From positions 1 through 45,104 of the IMG/VR virus record IMGVR_UViG_3300031227_000099: a stretch of DNA of 45,104 bases. One strand, given 5' to 3'. Positions 30,665 to 38,798 of this stretch are shown one piece after another. A model generated the notes under the pieces. That model ran no database searches and had not been told where the DNA came from. It saw only the letters and a list, made by a program, of their open reading frames with translations. Source of the DNA: a virus. The position numbers were made by a program, and so were the translations under genes. The stretch's first letter is position 1, and the number at the start of each line of letters is the position of its first letter.

Positions 30665-32449
30665 TTGGACACAAGCAATCGCAAATCAATGATGATGCTC
30701 AAATCCGCTATGGAGTGGAGCAGTCGGTCTATCGCACCTTATCGCGAGAACTACAATCACGCATTGAAGCAGTTTGTTGGCGCTCACTATTCAGAGAACG
30801 GTGCGACTGATCGCGTTCCGGTGAATATGCTGGAAATGGCGACTTCGATTTACGTCCAGCAATTTGTTTCTGCAATTCCGCAGGTCATGTGTTCAACGCG
30901 ATACGCCTCATACAAGCCAATGGCCGCAGATTTTTCGATTGTGATGAACTATGAGCTTCGCCGTATGGGTATTGACCGGACGCTCCAAGAGGCATTGGTG
31001 ACTGCGTTGTTCGCTCCCTTTGCCGTCTTGAAGGTTGGGGAATGTTCAGGGCCGATGGTTGAGTTTGAAGGCATCAATCACGCAACGGGCAGCACCTTTG
31101 TTGACTTGATTGATTTTGATGACTTTATTATCGACATGACGGCGAAACGGTGGGAATCAGCTAGATACATGGGAGACAGGTATCGCGTTCCGCTTAGTGC
31201 CGTGCATAGCAATGAAGAGTTTGTTGCCAAGTACCGAAAGAAGGTTGAATCTGTCAGCCGCGCAGCCCGCAGTGATGCTGATGACGAGCAGACCGAACAC
31301 GCTTCTTCTATTGGCCGTGGCGAGGACTCGACCGATGACGGCGAGATTGAACCGTATACAGAGCTTTGGGATATCTGGCTGCCTGCAGAGGGCAAGATTA
31401 TTACCATGCCTGCTTCGGGAGAGCCTTACCCGCTTCGTGAAATTGAGTGGGATGGCCCAGACATCGGCCCTTATGACCGCCTTACATTTCAGCATGTCCC
31501 CGGAAACATCATGGGACTTCCGCCTGTAGCGAACTGGATGGACCTGCATGAGATGAACAACATGATCTTCAACAAGATGGCCCGCCAATCGCAGAGGCAG
31601 AAAACTGTTTACGGCGTCCGTGCGGGCCAGATTAAGGACGGCGAAAGAACCATTCAGGCCAATGATGGCGATGTAATAAAGATGGACGGCGACGGCGTTA
31701 ATTCAATGAATTTCCCCGGCGCTGATGCTTCTAGCATGGCAATGTTTCTTCAAGGCAAGGATTTATTCAGCTATGCAAATGGCAATCTTGATCTTCTTGG
31801 CGGTCTTAGCCCGCAATCCCAGACGGTTGGACAAGACCAGATGCTTTCGGCCAGCGCGTCACAGCGTGTTGTTCGAATGCAGAATGAGGTAGTGGGCTTT
31901 ACGACACGAATCATTCGTTCGTTGGCTTACTATGTTTGGGAAAACCCACTGGCTGATTATGATCTAGACAAGCCGGTTCCGGGTTTTGAAAGCGTTTCCG
32001 TGCCGATTGATTTTAATTATGACCGAAGGCTTGGTAAGTTTCCGGATTATGATATCGAAATCCAACCATATTCAATGCAGCACCAAACCCCAAGCATGAA
32101 GCTGCAGTCGTTGACTCAAGCGTTCGGCACTTTCATTGCCCCCTACATGGAGCAGATGAGGGAGCAGGGCATATCTGTCAACTTTGAAAAGACTGTCAGG
32201 ACCGTTTCTCAGTTGGCTAACTTGCCTGAGCTAGATGATTTGATTACATTTGTAGAGCCAGCGGAAAACCCTACTCCTATCTCGCAAAGATCGGGAGTCG
32301 GAAAGCCTGCTGAGACAAAGAGGACTTACGAGCGAATAAACCGTCCGGGCGGCACTAGAGCAGGCAGAGATGCCGCTTTAACCAAGTCCCTTATGGGCGG
32401 AACAATAAACGACAGTGAAGCAGCTTCACTTGATGGGGGCATACGTTGA
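30665..32449 (+). CDS. Portal protein
   Basis: A 594-residue protein that apparently starts with TTG at 30665, following AAAGGA at 30653-30658; the first ATG is 24 bases further on and less well placed. It is identified by length, by position between terminase and scaffold/capsid genes, and by the mixed fold typical of podovirus portals (VNMLEMATSIYVQQFV near residue 60; YVPL-type barrel segments; a central NNMIFNKMARQSQRQKTVYG region; a Gln/Asn-rich stem-like helix). It forms the dodecameric channel through which DNA enters. There is no direct catalytic motif to check. Confidence 0.82.
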   Translation: MDTSNRKSMMMLKSAMEWSSRSIAPYRENYNHALKQFVGAHYSENGATDRVPVNMLEMATSIYVQQFVSAIPQVMCSTRYASYKPMAADFSIVMNYELRRMGIDRTLQEALVTALFAPFAVLKVGECSGPMVEFEGINHATGSTFVDLIDFDDFIIDMTAKRWESARYMGDRYRVPLSAVHSNEEFVAKYRKKVESVSRAARSDADDEQTEHASSIGRGEDSTDDGEIEPYTELWDIWLPAEGKIITMPASGEPYPLREIEWDGPDIGPYDRLTFQHVPGNIMGLPPVANWMDLHEMNNMIFNKMARQSQRQKTVYGVRAGQIKDGERTIQANDGDVIKMDGDGVNSMNFPGADASSMAMFLQGKDLFSYANGNLDLLGGLSPQSQTVGQDQMLSASASQRVVRMQNEVVGFTTRIIRSLAYYVWENPLADYDLDKPVPGFESVSVPIDFNYDRRLGKFPDYDIEIQPYSMQHQTPSMKLQSLTQAFGTFIAPYMEQMREQGISVNFEKTVRTVSQLANLPELDDLITFVEPAENPTPISQRSGVGKPAETKRTYERINRPGGTRAGRDAALTKSLMGGTINDSEAASLDGGIR

Positions 32450-32757
32450 ACATACCCGACACTGCTTGGTGGATCATTGGAATCATTGTGATACAGGCTC
32501 TTTTTGGAACTGTATTGCTGATAGTTAGTACGCTAGCTACTTGGGCCTTAGCTCGCGTCCACAGCTTGTCTGTTAGGGTTGCTGAGCTGAGTGTTCATAC
32601 TAACATGCAGACAACGCACGTTGACCAGAAGCTTAAATCGCTCAACGACTGGATGAAGGGTATTGACAGAAAGCTAGATCGTGCGTTAGAAAGAAGTGCC
32701 AGAGCTGGTAATTTAAGTACCCACGACGGCTTTGACCCAAGAACTGACGAAGATTAA
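32446..32757 (+). CDS. 103-residue membrane-anchored coiled protein
   Basis: It starts with TTG overlapping the portal stop (TTGA). An N-terminal membrane span (WWIIGIIVIQALFGTVLLIV) is followed by an amphipathic coil (VRVAELSVHTNMQTTHVDQKL, then DRKLDRALERS) and a polar tail. The layout resembles phage holin/spanin-adjacent membrane proteins or Rz-like factors, but no family is certain. Coupling to the portal gene supports translation. Confidence 0.6.
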   Translation: MNIPDTAWWIIGIIVIQALFGTVLLIVSTLATWALARVHSLSVRVAELSVHTNMQTTHVDQKLKSLNDWMKGIDRKLDRALERSARAGNLSTHDGFDPRTDED

Positions 32758-32759
32758 TT

Positions 32760-33131
32760 ATGCCAACTTACTGTTACACAAATGAAGACGGCGAGACGAT
32801 TGAGCGCCGTATGTCCATGAAGAAGGTTCGCAAGAGCATTCGCGTCAAAGGTGTTAAATTCACACGCGACATTGCTGCTGAGAATGCCGGATACACGGAT
32901 ACTCCGGGCGCTTGGCCCATGAAGTCCGACGCTGCGGGCGTTCACCCTTCGCAGATTGGCGAAGCTAGAGAACACGCTGCTAAGGTTGGTGTTCCTACTG
33001 ACTTCACGCCAGACGGAAGAGCAATTTTCACAAGCCGGTTGCATCGCAAGTCGTATTGCGAAGCGCACGGTCTGTATGATCGTAATGGCGGTTATGGCGA
33101 TCCTAGACGAAGAGGTATTATTGATGGCTAA
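32760..33131 (+). CDS. Conserved-looking small late protein with FmdB-like N-terminus
   Basis: A 123-residue basic protein. It opens MPTYCYTNEDGE, the beta-hairpin start seen in FmdB-type zinc-ribbon proteins, though the paired cysteines are not complete. The C-terminal part TPDGRAIFTSRLHRKSYCE followed by GGYGDPRRRG is a pattern I recognise from podovirus-like genomes in this same place, between portal and scaffold. Its function is not established; an assembly role is plausible. Confidence 0.65.
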   Translation: MPTYCYTNEDGETIERRMSMKKVRKSIRVKGVKFTRDIAAENAGYTDTPGAWPMKSDAAGVHPSQIGEAREHAAKVGVPTDFTPDGRAIFTSRLHRKSYCEAHGLYDRNGGYGDPRRRGIIDG

Positions 33132-34176
33132 GGCAACTAACAAACTTGATTCCAGCGCAAACACTACCAACACAGGCATTGAGCCAGCTTTTTCCGATGA
33201 GGATTATGATGATGCTCGCGAAGATGGTTTTGATGGTGATGGTTCTGGCGAAGAGGGTTCCGCATGGGATGAGGGCGATGATGATATTGATGACGGCTCT
33301 GAATCGGGTTCTGATGACGATTCTGGCGATGACGATGAGGGGGATGAACTCGATAGCGACGATGACGAATCGGAAGGAGATGGCGAAGAAGCCGATCCGG
33401 ACGATAGCCCAGATGTCGCCCGCGCCAAAGAGCTTGGATTTACTGAAAAAGAAATCAAAGCCATGCGCGGCGAGAAAAATCTCACTGCCGTCATCGTCGC
33501 GATGGATAGAAAAATTGCTGAATTCGGTCGCACTGGTGGAGACGCGACGAATACCGCCGACAAGTCAAAGACTGTTGGCGAAACTTCCACGGGCAAGACC
33601 AAAGAATCTGAACCTGCGGCCACAGGTGACGAAGCTGATTTGGAACTCGACCCAGAGCTTTTTGACGACCGTTTAATCAAGGCATTTAAATCGCAAGGCA
33701 AGAAGTATTCTGCAGCGATTGAAGGCATGAAGCAACAGGTCGCCGTCCTTCAGGACGCTCTTTCAGACCGAGTGTTTGATGAGCAGGTCAATGGTCTTGG
33801 CAAGGGGTTCGATTCTATTCTGGGTGCTGGTTCTACCAGTGCGCAGCCTGAAAATTCGAAATTCGCCAAGAATCGTTCTGCAGTCAAGGATGAAATGAAA
33901 GCCTTGTCTGCCGGGTACAAAGCCATTGGCAAGAACGCGCCTAGTGAAAGCCAGTTGTTTTCGCGGGCAGTCCAATCATTGTTTTCCGATAAAATTCAAG
34001 GAATGGCCAAGAAAGGCATTACCGATCAACTTCGCGGCAAGTCCAAGAGATTCATTTCTAGACCAGCTAGCCGTCGCCAATCAACTGACGGGAGATCGCC
34101 CACACAACGGGCAGTCGATAACGTCAAAGAGAAGCTTCGTCAATCTGGTGGACACTCCAGCGATTTTGAAGAGTAA
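33124..34176 (+). CDS. Scaffold-like capsid assembly protein
   Basis: A 350-residue protein; the ATG at 33124 overlaps the preceding gene by 8 bases. The first ~110 residues are extremely acidic (runs of Asp, Glu, Ser and Gly). The middle is helical and charged, and the C-terminal ~50 residues are basic (KSKRFISRPASRRQ). Acidic N-terminus, helical core and basic capsid-binding C-terminus, placed immediately before the major capsid gene, is the usual scaffold arrangement. No protease motif is visible. Confidence 0.75.
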   Translation: MAKATNKLDSSANTTNTGIEPAFSDEDYDDAREDGFDGDGSGEEGSAWDEGDDDIDDGSESGSDDDSGDDDEGDELDSDDDESEGDGEEADPDDSPDVARAKELGFTEKEIKAMRGEKNLTAVIVAMDRKIAEFGRTGGDATNTADKSKTVGETSTGKTKESEPAATGDEADLELDPELFDDRLIKAFKSQGKKYSAAIEGMKQQVAVLQDALSDRVFDEQVNGLGKGFDSILGAGSTSAQPENSKFAKNRSAVKDEMKALSAGYKAIGKNAPSESQLFSRAVQSLFSDKIQGMAKKGITDQLRGKSKRFISRPASRRQSTDGRSPTQRAVDNVKEKLRQSGGHSSDFEE

Positions 34177-34221
34177 ATGATCTACCTTGGCTTTTATAAA
34201 ATAAGAAAGTGAAGGCTTCCT

Positions 34222-35265
34222 ATGGCTCTGTCTGATGACCAAATTGCTGATCTTGTTGCCGGTACTCTCAAAGACCTCGGAAGGGGTCGATATACTGAGC
34301 TTGCTACCGACCTCCAAGGCTTCGAAGTCCTCCCCCGCGTGCTTAAAAAGGGCAAGATTAACTTCATTGCCAATGGCACAGGGGTACAACGTAACATCAT
34401 GATTGATGACGGCGGCGCTGCGAAGCACGTTGGCCTGTTCTCGGAAGATGTTACCAGTGCGCCTGACCATCTGGCGCAGTACACTGTGCCTTGGCGTCAC
34501 TCCCAGACCCATTGGGTCTTTGATCGTCGCGAAACACAGATGAACTCTGGCCCAAGCGCCATTGTGGACATGGTGAAAATGCGCCGCGCCGGTGCTATGA
34601 TCTCTCTTGCCAAGCTGATGGAGCAATCTTTCTTCGGCAAGCCAGTTGATTCGAGTGATAACATCACTCCTTTCGGCTTGGATTATTGGATCACGCCAAG
34701 CCAGACTCAAGGTTTTAATGGCGGCAACCCATCTGGTTTTGCCGCAGGCGCCGGTGGCATTGACTCGGCGGCTTACCCCCGTTGGGCCAATTACACCGAT
34801 GGCTATACGACTGTCAATAAGGCTGATTTGATTACCAAGATGCGTAAGGCTCATCGCCTTACCAATTTTGTCAGTCCAATCTCCATTCCCGACTATCGCA
34901 AGGGTGCTGGCCAAAACTTCCGTATCTATGTGAATGAAGTCACTATTGCCGCGCTTGAAACTCTGGGCGAAGCTCAGAACGAAAATCTCGGTCGCGACCT
35001 CGCCAGCATGGACGGAATGATTACGTTCCGCAAAAACCCACTCGTCTACGTCCCCTATCTCGACGCAGATACAACCGATCCTGTCAGAATGATTAACTGG
35101 AACTCGTTCCACATTAATTTCCTGAAGGGTGAGTATCTTCGCCAAGACGGACCTCAGAAGAAGGCTGACGCTCACAACGTGTTCGAAGCTCATATTGACC
35201 TGACTTGGAACACCGACTGCGACAACCGCAGGCTTCACGCTGATATCCGTAAATCTTCCAGCTGA
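34222..35265 (+). CDS. Major capsid protein (HK97-like fold expected)
   Basis: A 347-residue protein with GAAGG ahead of the ATG. Length, position after the scaffold, and strong regular composition fit the major capsid subunit. It has an N-terminal helix (ALSDDQIADLVAGTLKDL), extended strands (RNIMIDDGG; YTVPWRHSQTHWVFDRRE), a long central helix, and a C-terminal strand region that ends in a charged tail. A loop rich in Gly and Ala near residues 160-180 may be the E-loop or an insertion. I see no N-terminal propeptide signal. Confidence 0.82.
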   Translation: MALSDDQIADLVAGTLKDLGRGRYTELATDLQGFEVLPRVLKKGKINFIANGTGVQRNIMIDDGGAAKHVGLFSEDVTSAPDHLAQYTVPWRHSQTHWVFDRRETQMNSGPSAIVDMVKMRRAGAMISLAKLMEQSFFGKPVDSSDNITPFGLDYWITPSQTQGFNGGNPSGFAAGAGGIDSAAYPRWANYTDGYTTVNKADLITKMRKAHRLTNFVSPISIPDYRKGAGQNFRIYVNEVTIAALETLGEAQNENLGRDLASMDGMITFRKNPLVYVPYLDADTTDPVRMINWNSFHINFLKGEYLRQDGPQKKADAHNVFEAHIDLTWNTDCDNRRLHADIRKSSS

Positions 35266-35331
35266 TCTAGCTTGCATCTGGTCTTTTTGTTTGTTTTTTG
35301 GTTTGACGTTTTAATTTAAGGAATTTGAGCT

Positions 35332-36111
35332 ATGTCTCAGAATCAGACTCAATATGTAAATCAGGCCCGTGCGCATGTTCGCCGGGTCTGGTACACGGGC
35401 AGCGATGCCCTTTCTAATGGCGTGGCTCTTTGTTATGCTCGCGACTATGGCGTTGCCACTGTCGTTGAACCTCGCCGCGACAAGAACGTGGCACGCCCTG
35501 CAGTTGGCAACAACACGGCTTTTGCCGGTGTTGCTACACGGGCTTATCCCGCCAATACAGGGGGCCAGTTTATTGAAGTGTTCGAACCCGGCTCGATCTG
35601 CCGCGTTCTCATCAATATCTCTGGGGCCATTGGCGGTTTCGTCACGGCACAGACAACCTCTGGCGAATTCGGCACTGCTGGCTTTGGCGGTCGTGGCTCA
35701 GCTAAACTGCTCCAGACTGTTGACGGTAGTGGCACTGCTGCACTTTGCCTTGTCGAGCTTCTTGATGGCGAAGAATCTGGCCTCGTCCAGATTCTTCAGC
35801 CTGACGAAGCTGGCGGCGCTGTGATTCTTACAGCAGGCGGCATTACGCAGATTACGGGCGGCATTACGCTCACTGCTAATGCTACTGCCACTCTCGCAGA
35901 TGGCGTCCTTCAAGGCATGCGCAAGGGCGTTCGTCTTGTTGGCGCAATGACCACTAGCGATGTGGTTGTGACCGTCACGAATGGCGTTCAGCTTGACGGC
36001 TCAACGGCTTTGGCCACTATCACGCTTGACGGCGCTGCAGATATCAGTATCTTGGAGTTTCTTGGCGTTGACTGGCAATTGATTGCCAACAGCGGCTCCG
36101 CACTAGCGTAA
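35332..36111 (+). CDS. Capsid decoration / head fibre protein
   Basis: A 259-residue protein with AAGGAA upstream of the ATG. The first ~150 residues are beta-rich and resemble DUF2190-like decoration proteins (TGSDALSNGVALCYARDYG; AFAGVATRAYP; GSICRVLI). A Gly/Thr/Ala-rich region with TITLDGAAD-type strands closes the protein. It directly follows the major capsid gene, where decoration or cement proteins are usual. The protein should coat the mature head. Confidence 0.68.
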   Translation: MSQNQTQYVNQARAHVRRVWYTGSDALSNGVALCYARDYGVATVVEPRRDKNVARPAVGNNTAFAGVATRAYPANTGGQFIEVFEPGSICRVLINISGAIGGFVTAQTTSGEFGTAGFGGRGSAKLLQTVDGSGTAALCLVELLDGEESGLVQILQPDEAGGAVILTAGGITQITGGITLTANATATLADGVLQGMRKGVRLVGAMTTSDVVVTVTNGVQLDGSTALATITLDGAADISILEFLGVDWQLIANSGSALA

Positions 36112-36146
36112 GCTAGTTTCAATTTGCCTCCTATCGGGAACAGGCC

Positions 36147-36743
36147 ATGCGTTTCATACAAATTATGCTCTTGTGTGGAACCATGGCCTGTCTTGTTGGG
36201 TGCAAGTCTAAGGGCGGCCAGATAGATTATTTGCGTGAAAAAGTAAATGAGTTTGGCCAAGTAATCCGAGATAAGTTTCGGGTTATACAGCCAGACAATC
36301 CAGCCGATGCAGCTAGCTTAGAGGTTGATGCAGAGGGTAATATCAAAGTAACATCTCCCGCGTCTCAAAGGCCGCCAGACCCATTAAAGCCAGAAACGTC
36401 AACCAGCAGGAGCTTGGGAAAGTTAGTGATAGGTGGCGGGATTACTTTGGTCGCTGGCGTGATTCTTTTAGCTATGCGCATGAGTGGTTCTTTGTGGATT
36501 AAAAGTGCGCCAAAAGGGCTTGGGCAAGGTCTGGTATTCTCTGGAATTGGTCTAATTGCAGTGGCAGTGGCTTTTGACAGTAATGAGCTGTATGCTGTTG
36601 GTGTTGTCGTTATTGGCCTTCTGATTATGGCTGTCGTGGCTTGGAAGAGCAACGCCGATCAGGAAAAAGAGAAGCAAAAATCTGTCTCTGAAGCTGTTAT
36701 CAATAACCTGCCAAGCAGCATTATCATAGATAGTCAATCTTGA
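36147..36743 (+). CDS. Predicted lipoprotein with membrane spans
   Basis: A 198-residue protein. The N-terminus is a lipoprotein signal peptide: a basic start (MRF), a hydrophobic core and the lipobox LVGC with Cys19. A periplasmic linker rich in Pro and Ser follows, then three hydrophobic segments (LVIGGGITLVAGVILL; LVFSGIGLIAVAVAF; YAVGVVVIGLLIMAVV) and a charged tail. A lipobox implies a diderm host's lipoprotein pathway or a superinfection/lysis role. It might be a holin-like or exclusion protein; sequence does not decide. Confidence 0.7.
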   Translation: MRFIQIMLLCGTMACLVGCKSKGGQIDYLREKVNEFGQVIRDKFRVIQPDNPADAASLEVDAEGNIKVTSPASQRPPDPLKPETSTSRSLGKLVIGGGITLVAGVILLAMRMSGSLWIKSAPKGLGQGLVFSGIGLIAVAVAFDSNELYAVGVVVIGLLIMAVVAWKSNADQEKEKQKSVSEAVINNLPSSIIIDSQS

Positions 36744-36825
36744 ATGGATTTTTCATGAGCATGGAATTTTTCTGTTTCCTGATGATAACTGCTGTTGGCC
36801 TTCAAATACTGAATAGGAGTACGGG

Positions 36826-37545
36826 ATGGCTCACGCAAAAATGGAAGTGATTGCTTCCGGCAAAAAATGGATAGGCTTTTGCGTAAGGATAAGTGATGAT
36901 GATAATTTTAGTGATTTGGAGTTTGACGATTATCAAAGATCATGCTCGCTCGCTTATGACGTAATCAATCGAGTTATCGAAGTAAAAGGATGGTCAGCCC
37001 CACCGCAGAAAAGGGGACTTATTCTCCGTTTTTTGGCCAGTATTGGCTTTTTCGTTGCGGATGAGCATGGTATAACTTCGGCACATTGGTCTTCTTTGGA
37101 GTCTGCATTTTTAAGTTGGGGAATTTTTCGATACAAATTCTCAAGAGTGCGTGGCGAAAAAGGTAATCGTTCGCTACACTGGTGTTGCCGTAAGTGGAAC
37201 GGCAAGAAATGGATCAAAGATAAAAACATTGGCGATGTTGCCAATGAGCAAGAGATTCTTGGCTCTTTCCAAGAAAAAAGCCCAATTAGGGTAGGAGACT
37301 CAGCTATGAGCGTTACTATTACCAAAACCGTTGTTGCAGATGGTGGCTTCAGCCACGAAGAAAAAACCGTTTACGGTGCTTCTGTCAGCCCGTCAGACCT
37401 CAAGATTCTGACTGTCCTTGAAGCTGGCGACGCTTCAGGTCGCACCACCATGGCCAATATCTCGCTTCAAAGCATGTCTGCACAAGAAGCAGCCAACGAA
37501 GTCAAAGGCAATGCTGCTTACGACAACGAAGAAGATCAAGACTGA
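36826..37545 (+). CDS. 239-residue protein of unknown function with possible internal start
   Basis: AGGAG precedes the ATG at 36826. The first ~160 residues are AT-rich, basic and aromatic, with paired cysteines (WCCRKW). The last 79 residues are more GC-rich and acidic, start at an in-frame ATG (37306) preceded by GGAG at a 9-base spacing, and look like a separate small beta-rich domain (MSVTITKTVVADGGF). The frame stays open between them. Either this is a two-domain protein, or a short C-terminal product is also made. No family is recognised. The gene ends just before a strong terminator. Confidence 0.6.
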   Translation: MAHAKMEVIASGKKWIGFCVRISDDDNFSDLEFDDYQRSCSLAYDVINRVIEVKGWSAPPQKRGLILRFLASIGFFVADEHGITSAHWSSLESAFLSWGIFRYKFSRVRGEKGNRSLHWCCRKWNGKKWIKDKNIGDVANEQEILGSFQEKSPIRVGDSAMSVTITKTVVADGGFSHEEKTVYGASVSPSDLKILTVLEAGDASGRTTMANISLQSMSAQEAANEVKGNAAYDNEEDQD

Positions 37546-37578
37546 TTTCGTCAGCTAGCCTGATACGGCAAAATCACT

Positions 37579-37611
37579 CACGCCGCGCTTGACGGCACGG
37601 CGTGTTTTTTT
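37579..37611 (+). terminator. Strong rho-independent terminator in the late operon
   Basis: A perfect 7-bp stem, CACGCCG/CGGCGTG, with a 12-base loop is followed by seven Ts (37605-37611). It lies 33 bases after the 239-residue gene and just before the tRNA-Arg-like gene, separating head genes from the tail gene set. Confidence 0.9.
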
Positions 37612-37613
37612 AA

Positions 37614-37687
37614 TGGCAAGTAGCTCAATTGGATAGAGCAGTGGACTACGAATCCACAGGTCGCAGGTTCGAGTCCTGCCCATGACT
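37614..37687 (+). tRNA. tRNA-Arg(ACG)-like gene with defective acceptor stem
   Basis: The D arm (GCTC/GAGC), anticodon arm (GTGGA-CTACGAA-TCCAC, anticodon ACG at 37648-37650) and T arm (GCAGG-TTCGAGT-CCTGC) are all perfect. The 5' acceptor strand TGGCAAG has no full partner: after the T arm the sequence is CCATGAC. A 3' strand CTTGCCA would be expected, so about four bases (CTTG) look deleted. It may be a decayed tRNA, or one repaired after transcription. End coordinates are therefore approximate. Confidence 0.65.
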
Positions 37688-37732
37688 GCTTTGAATCGGA
37701 TAATAATCGGCGAATAATTGGAGAATATCCCT

Positions 37733-37927
37733 TTGTCAGATAACAACAAAGCCACCATCACCGTGACCGGCAAGATGATTGAACTGATTGTTCCAAGTCA
37801 AGGCATCAGCTTTGGCGCACGCGACATTGACACTCTGATTAAACAGGCTGAAAACTTCCATCGCAAAAGCAATGCGCTTGACGCTGCAATTGAACAACTC
37901 AAGCAATACAAGGCTGACAACGCATGA
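37733..37927 (+). CDS. 64-residue protein, unknown
   Basis: The best start is TTG 37733, 8 bases after GGAGA at 37720-37724; no ATG is suitably placed. The protein begins with a beta-rich half (ATITVTGKMIELIVPSQGIS) and ends in a helix rich in Lys, Ala and Gln. It is coupled to the next gene through an ATGA overlap. It is the first of a chain of very small overlapping genes. The function is unknown. Confidence 0.55.
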   Translation: MSDNNKATITVTGKMIELIVPSQGISFGARDIDTLIKQAENFHRKSNALDAAIEQLKQYKADNA

Positions 37928-38067
37928 CCTACCTGAAAACTGCAGGGACGTTTATCAAAACTTGGTTCGCCAAGGCTGTCGTGGCAACAGCTACTTATCC
38001 TGTTGCTGCTGTCGGTATTTTCCTAGCGGTGATCGTGTTGATGTTTGCAGTGTGGGTGGTATTTTGA
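37924..38067 (+). CDS. 47-residue single-pass membrane protein
   Basis: It starts at ATG 37924 overlapping the preceding stop. After a polar start, residues about 18-47 are almost entirely hydrophobic (VVATATYPVAAVGIFLAVIV) and run to the C-terminus, predicting one or a long re-entrant membrane span with no tail. It is coupled to the next gene. A lysis-related or assembly role is possible, but there is no direct evidence. Confidence 0.55.
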   Translation: MTYLKTAGTFIKTWFAKAVVATATYPVAAVGIFLAVIVLMFAVWVVF

Positions 38068-38201
38068 GTCAATGGCAATACTACGCAATCACGTTTGGCC
38101 AAGACGCCAACGGTATATTTTGGACCGGCAATTGGGTGTCGTGTGACGCATCGTTTGCGGCACGAATGTACTCACCCGCTGTACCTGTGAGGCTCGCATG
38201 A
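38064..38201 (+). CDS. 45-residue protein, unknown
   Basis: It apparently starts with TTG 38064, sharing bases with the preceding stop (TTGA). The sequence is aromatic-rich (QWQYYAITFG; IFWTGNW) with one cysteine and no membrane segment. Couplings on both sides are the main support for it being translated. Confidence 0.45.
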   Translation: MSQWQYYAITFGQDANGIFWTGNWVSCDASFAARMYSPAVPVRLA

Positions 38202-38329
38202 ACCACCTCTACGCGGTCGTCATCGGCTTGATAATCGGCGTGCTGTTGATCGTGGCCATGAATCTGCTGGCATGGCACACCATGGGCATGAGCTGGCGGG
38301 ATGTATGGCGATGGATTGTTGGCCCATAA
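38198..38329 (+). CDS. 43-residue single-pass membrane protein
   Basis: The ATG overlaps the preceding stop (ATGA). A hydrophobic span (YAVVIGLIIGVLLIVAMNLL) starts near residue 4, followed by a tryptophan-rich amphipathic end (SWRDVWRWIVGP). It has the form of a small phage membrane peptide. The function is unknown. Confidence 0.5.
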   Translation: MNHLYAVVIGLIIGVLLIVAMNLLAWHTMGMSWRDVWRWIVGP

Positions 38330-38352
38330 TTAATCAATGAAAGCGAAAACAA

Positions 38353-38499
38353 ATGACATTACTAGACCAAATCAAAACACACGCACGCGACGACGCGACG
38401 CTCAAGGCACTGCTTGAGCTCACCAACGACGACCTAAACGCGATGGCTGCGGGCGCCGAACCACAGACACCAACCAACAAACCCAAGGAGCCAAAGTAA
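38353..38499 (+). CDS. 48-residue hydrophilic protein
   Basis: A helical N-terminal half (TLLDQIKTHARDDATLKALLE) is followed by a Pro/Lys-rich tail ending in KPKEPK. The stop overlaps the next start (TAATG). No family is recognised. Tight coupling supports translation, and the helical/charged pattern suggests a small assembly or chaperone-type partner for the tail genes. Confidence 0.5.
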   Translation: MTLLDQIKTHARDDATLKALLELTNDDLNAMAAGAEPQTPTNKPKEPK

Positions 38500-38795
38500 T
38501 GGCAACGACATTTTCTCAGACCAAAACCGCGTTGGATGAAATCTCGCAGCGGATCAACACCAACCGAAACCGGATTGCCCAAGCCCGCCAAACCATCGGT
38601 ACGGCCGAAGCAGACTTAAACAGCCTTGCCTCGCAGTACAGCGAGATCATCAGCGATCTTGCAGCTACCGCAGAAGCCAACCCCAAAAACGCTGCCATTC
38701 AGTCCGCTAAAGCCGAGGCTGATTTATTGGTGGCTGAATTTGGGGTACTCAAAGCCGAAGCCACCGCTAAGAAAACAGCCTACGACGGAGTTTGA
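38499..38795 (+). CDS. 98-residue coiled-coil late protein
   Basis: It starts in the TAATG overlap with a GGAG just upstream. Almost the whole chain is predicted helix with heptad-like spacing (ALDEISQRINTNRNRIAQAR; LASQYSEIISDLAATAEA), strongly Ala, Glu, Lys and Gln-rich, without cysteine. It is probably a trimeric or dimeric structural element associated with the fibre gene that follows. From about 38366 to 40517 I find no CTAG, setting this tail block apart from its surroundings. Confidence 0.6.
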   Translation: MATTFSQTKTALDEISQRINTNRNRIAQARQTIGTAEADLNSLASQYSEIISDLAATAEANPKNAAIQSAKAEADLLVAEFGVLKAEATAKKTAYDGV

Positions 38796-38798
38796 TGA

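Noticed and set aside
34081-35277. Long minus-strand frame opposite the capsid gene (398 codons)
   Set aside because: A shadow of the major capsid gene, whose + strand frame has position, start site and composition in its favour.
36755-36853. 32-codon frame MSMEFFCFLM... overlapping the 239-residue gene
   Set aside because: Only a weak ribosome site and a 28-base overlap; possible but not supported.
37555-37773. Minus-strand frame with GRTRTCDLWIRSPLLYPIEL
   Set aside because: Antisense translation of the tRNA-Arg-like gene.
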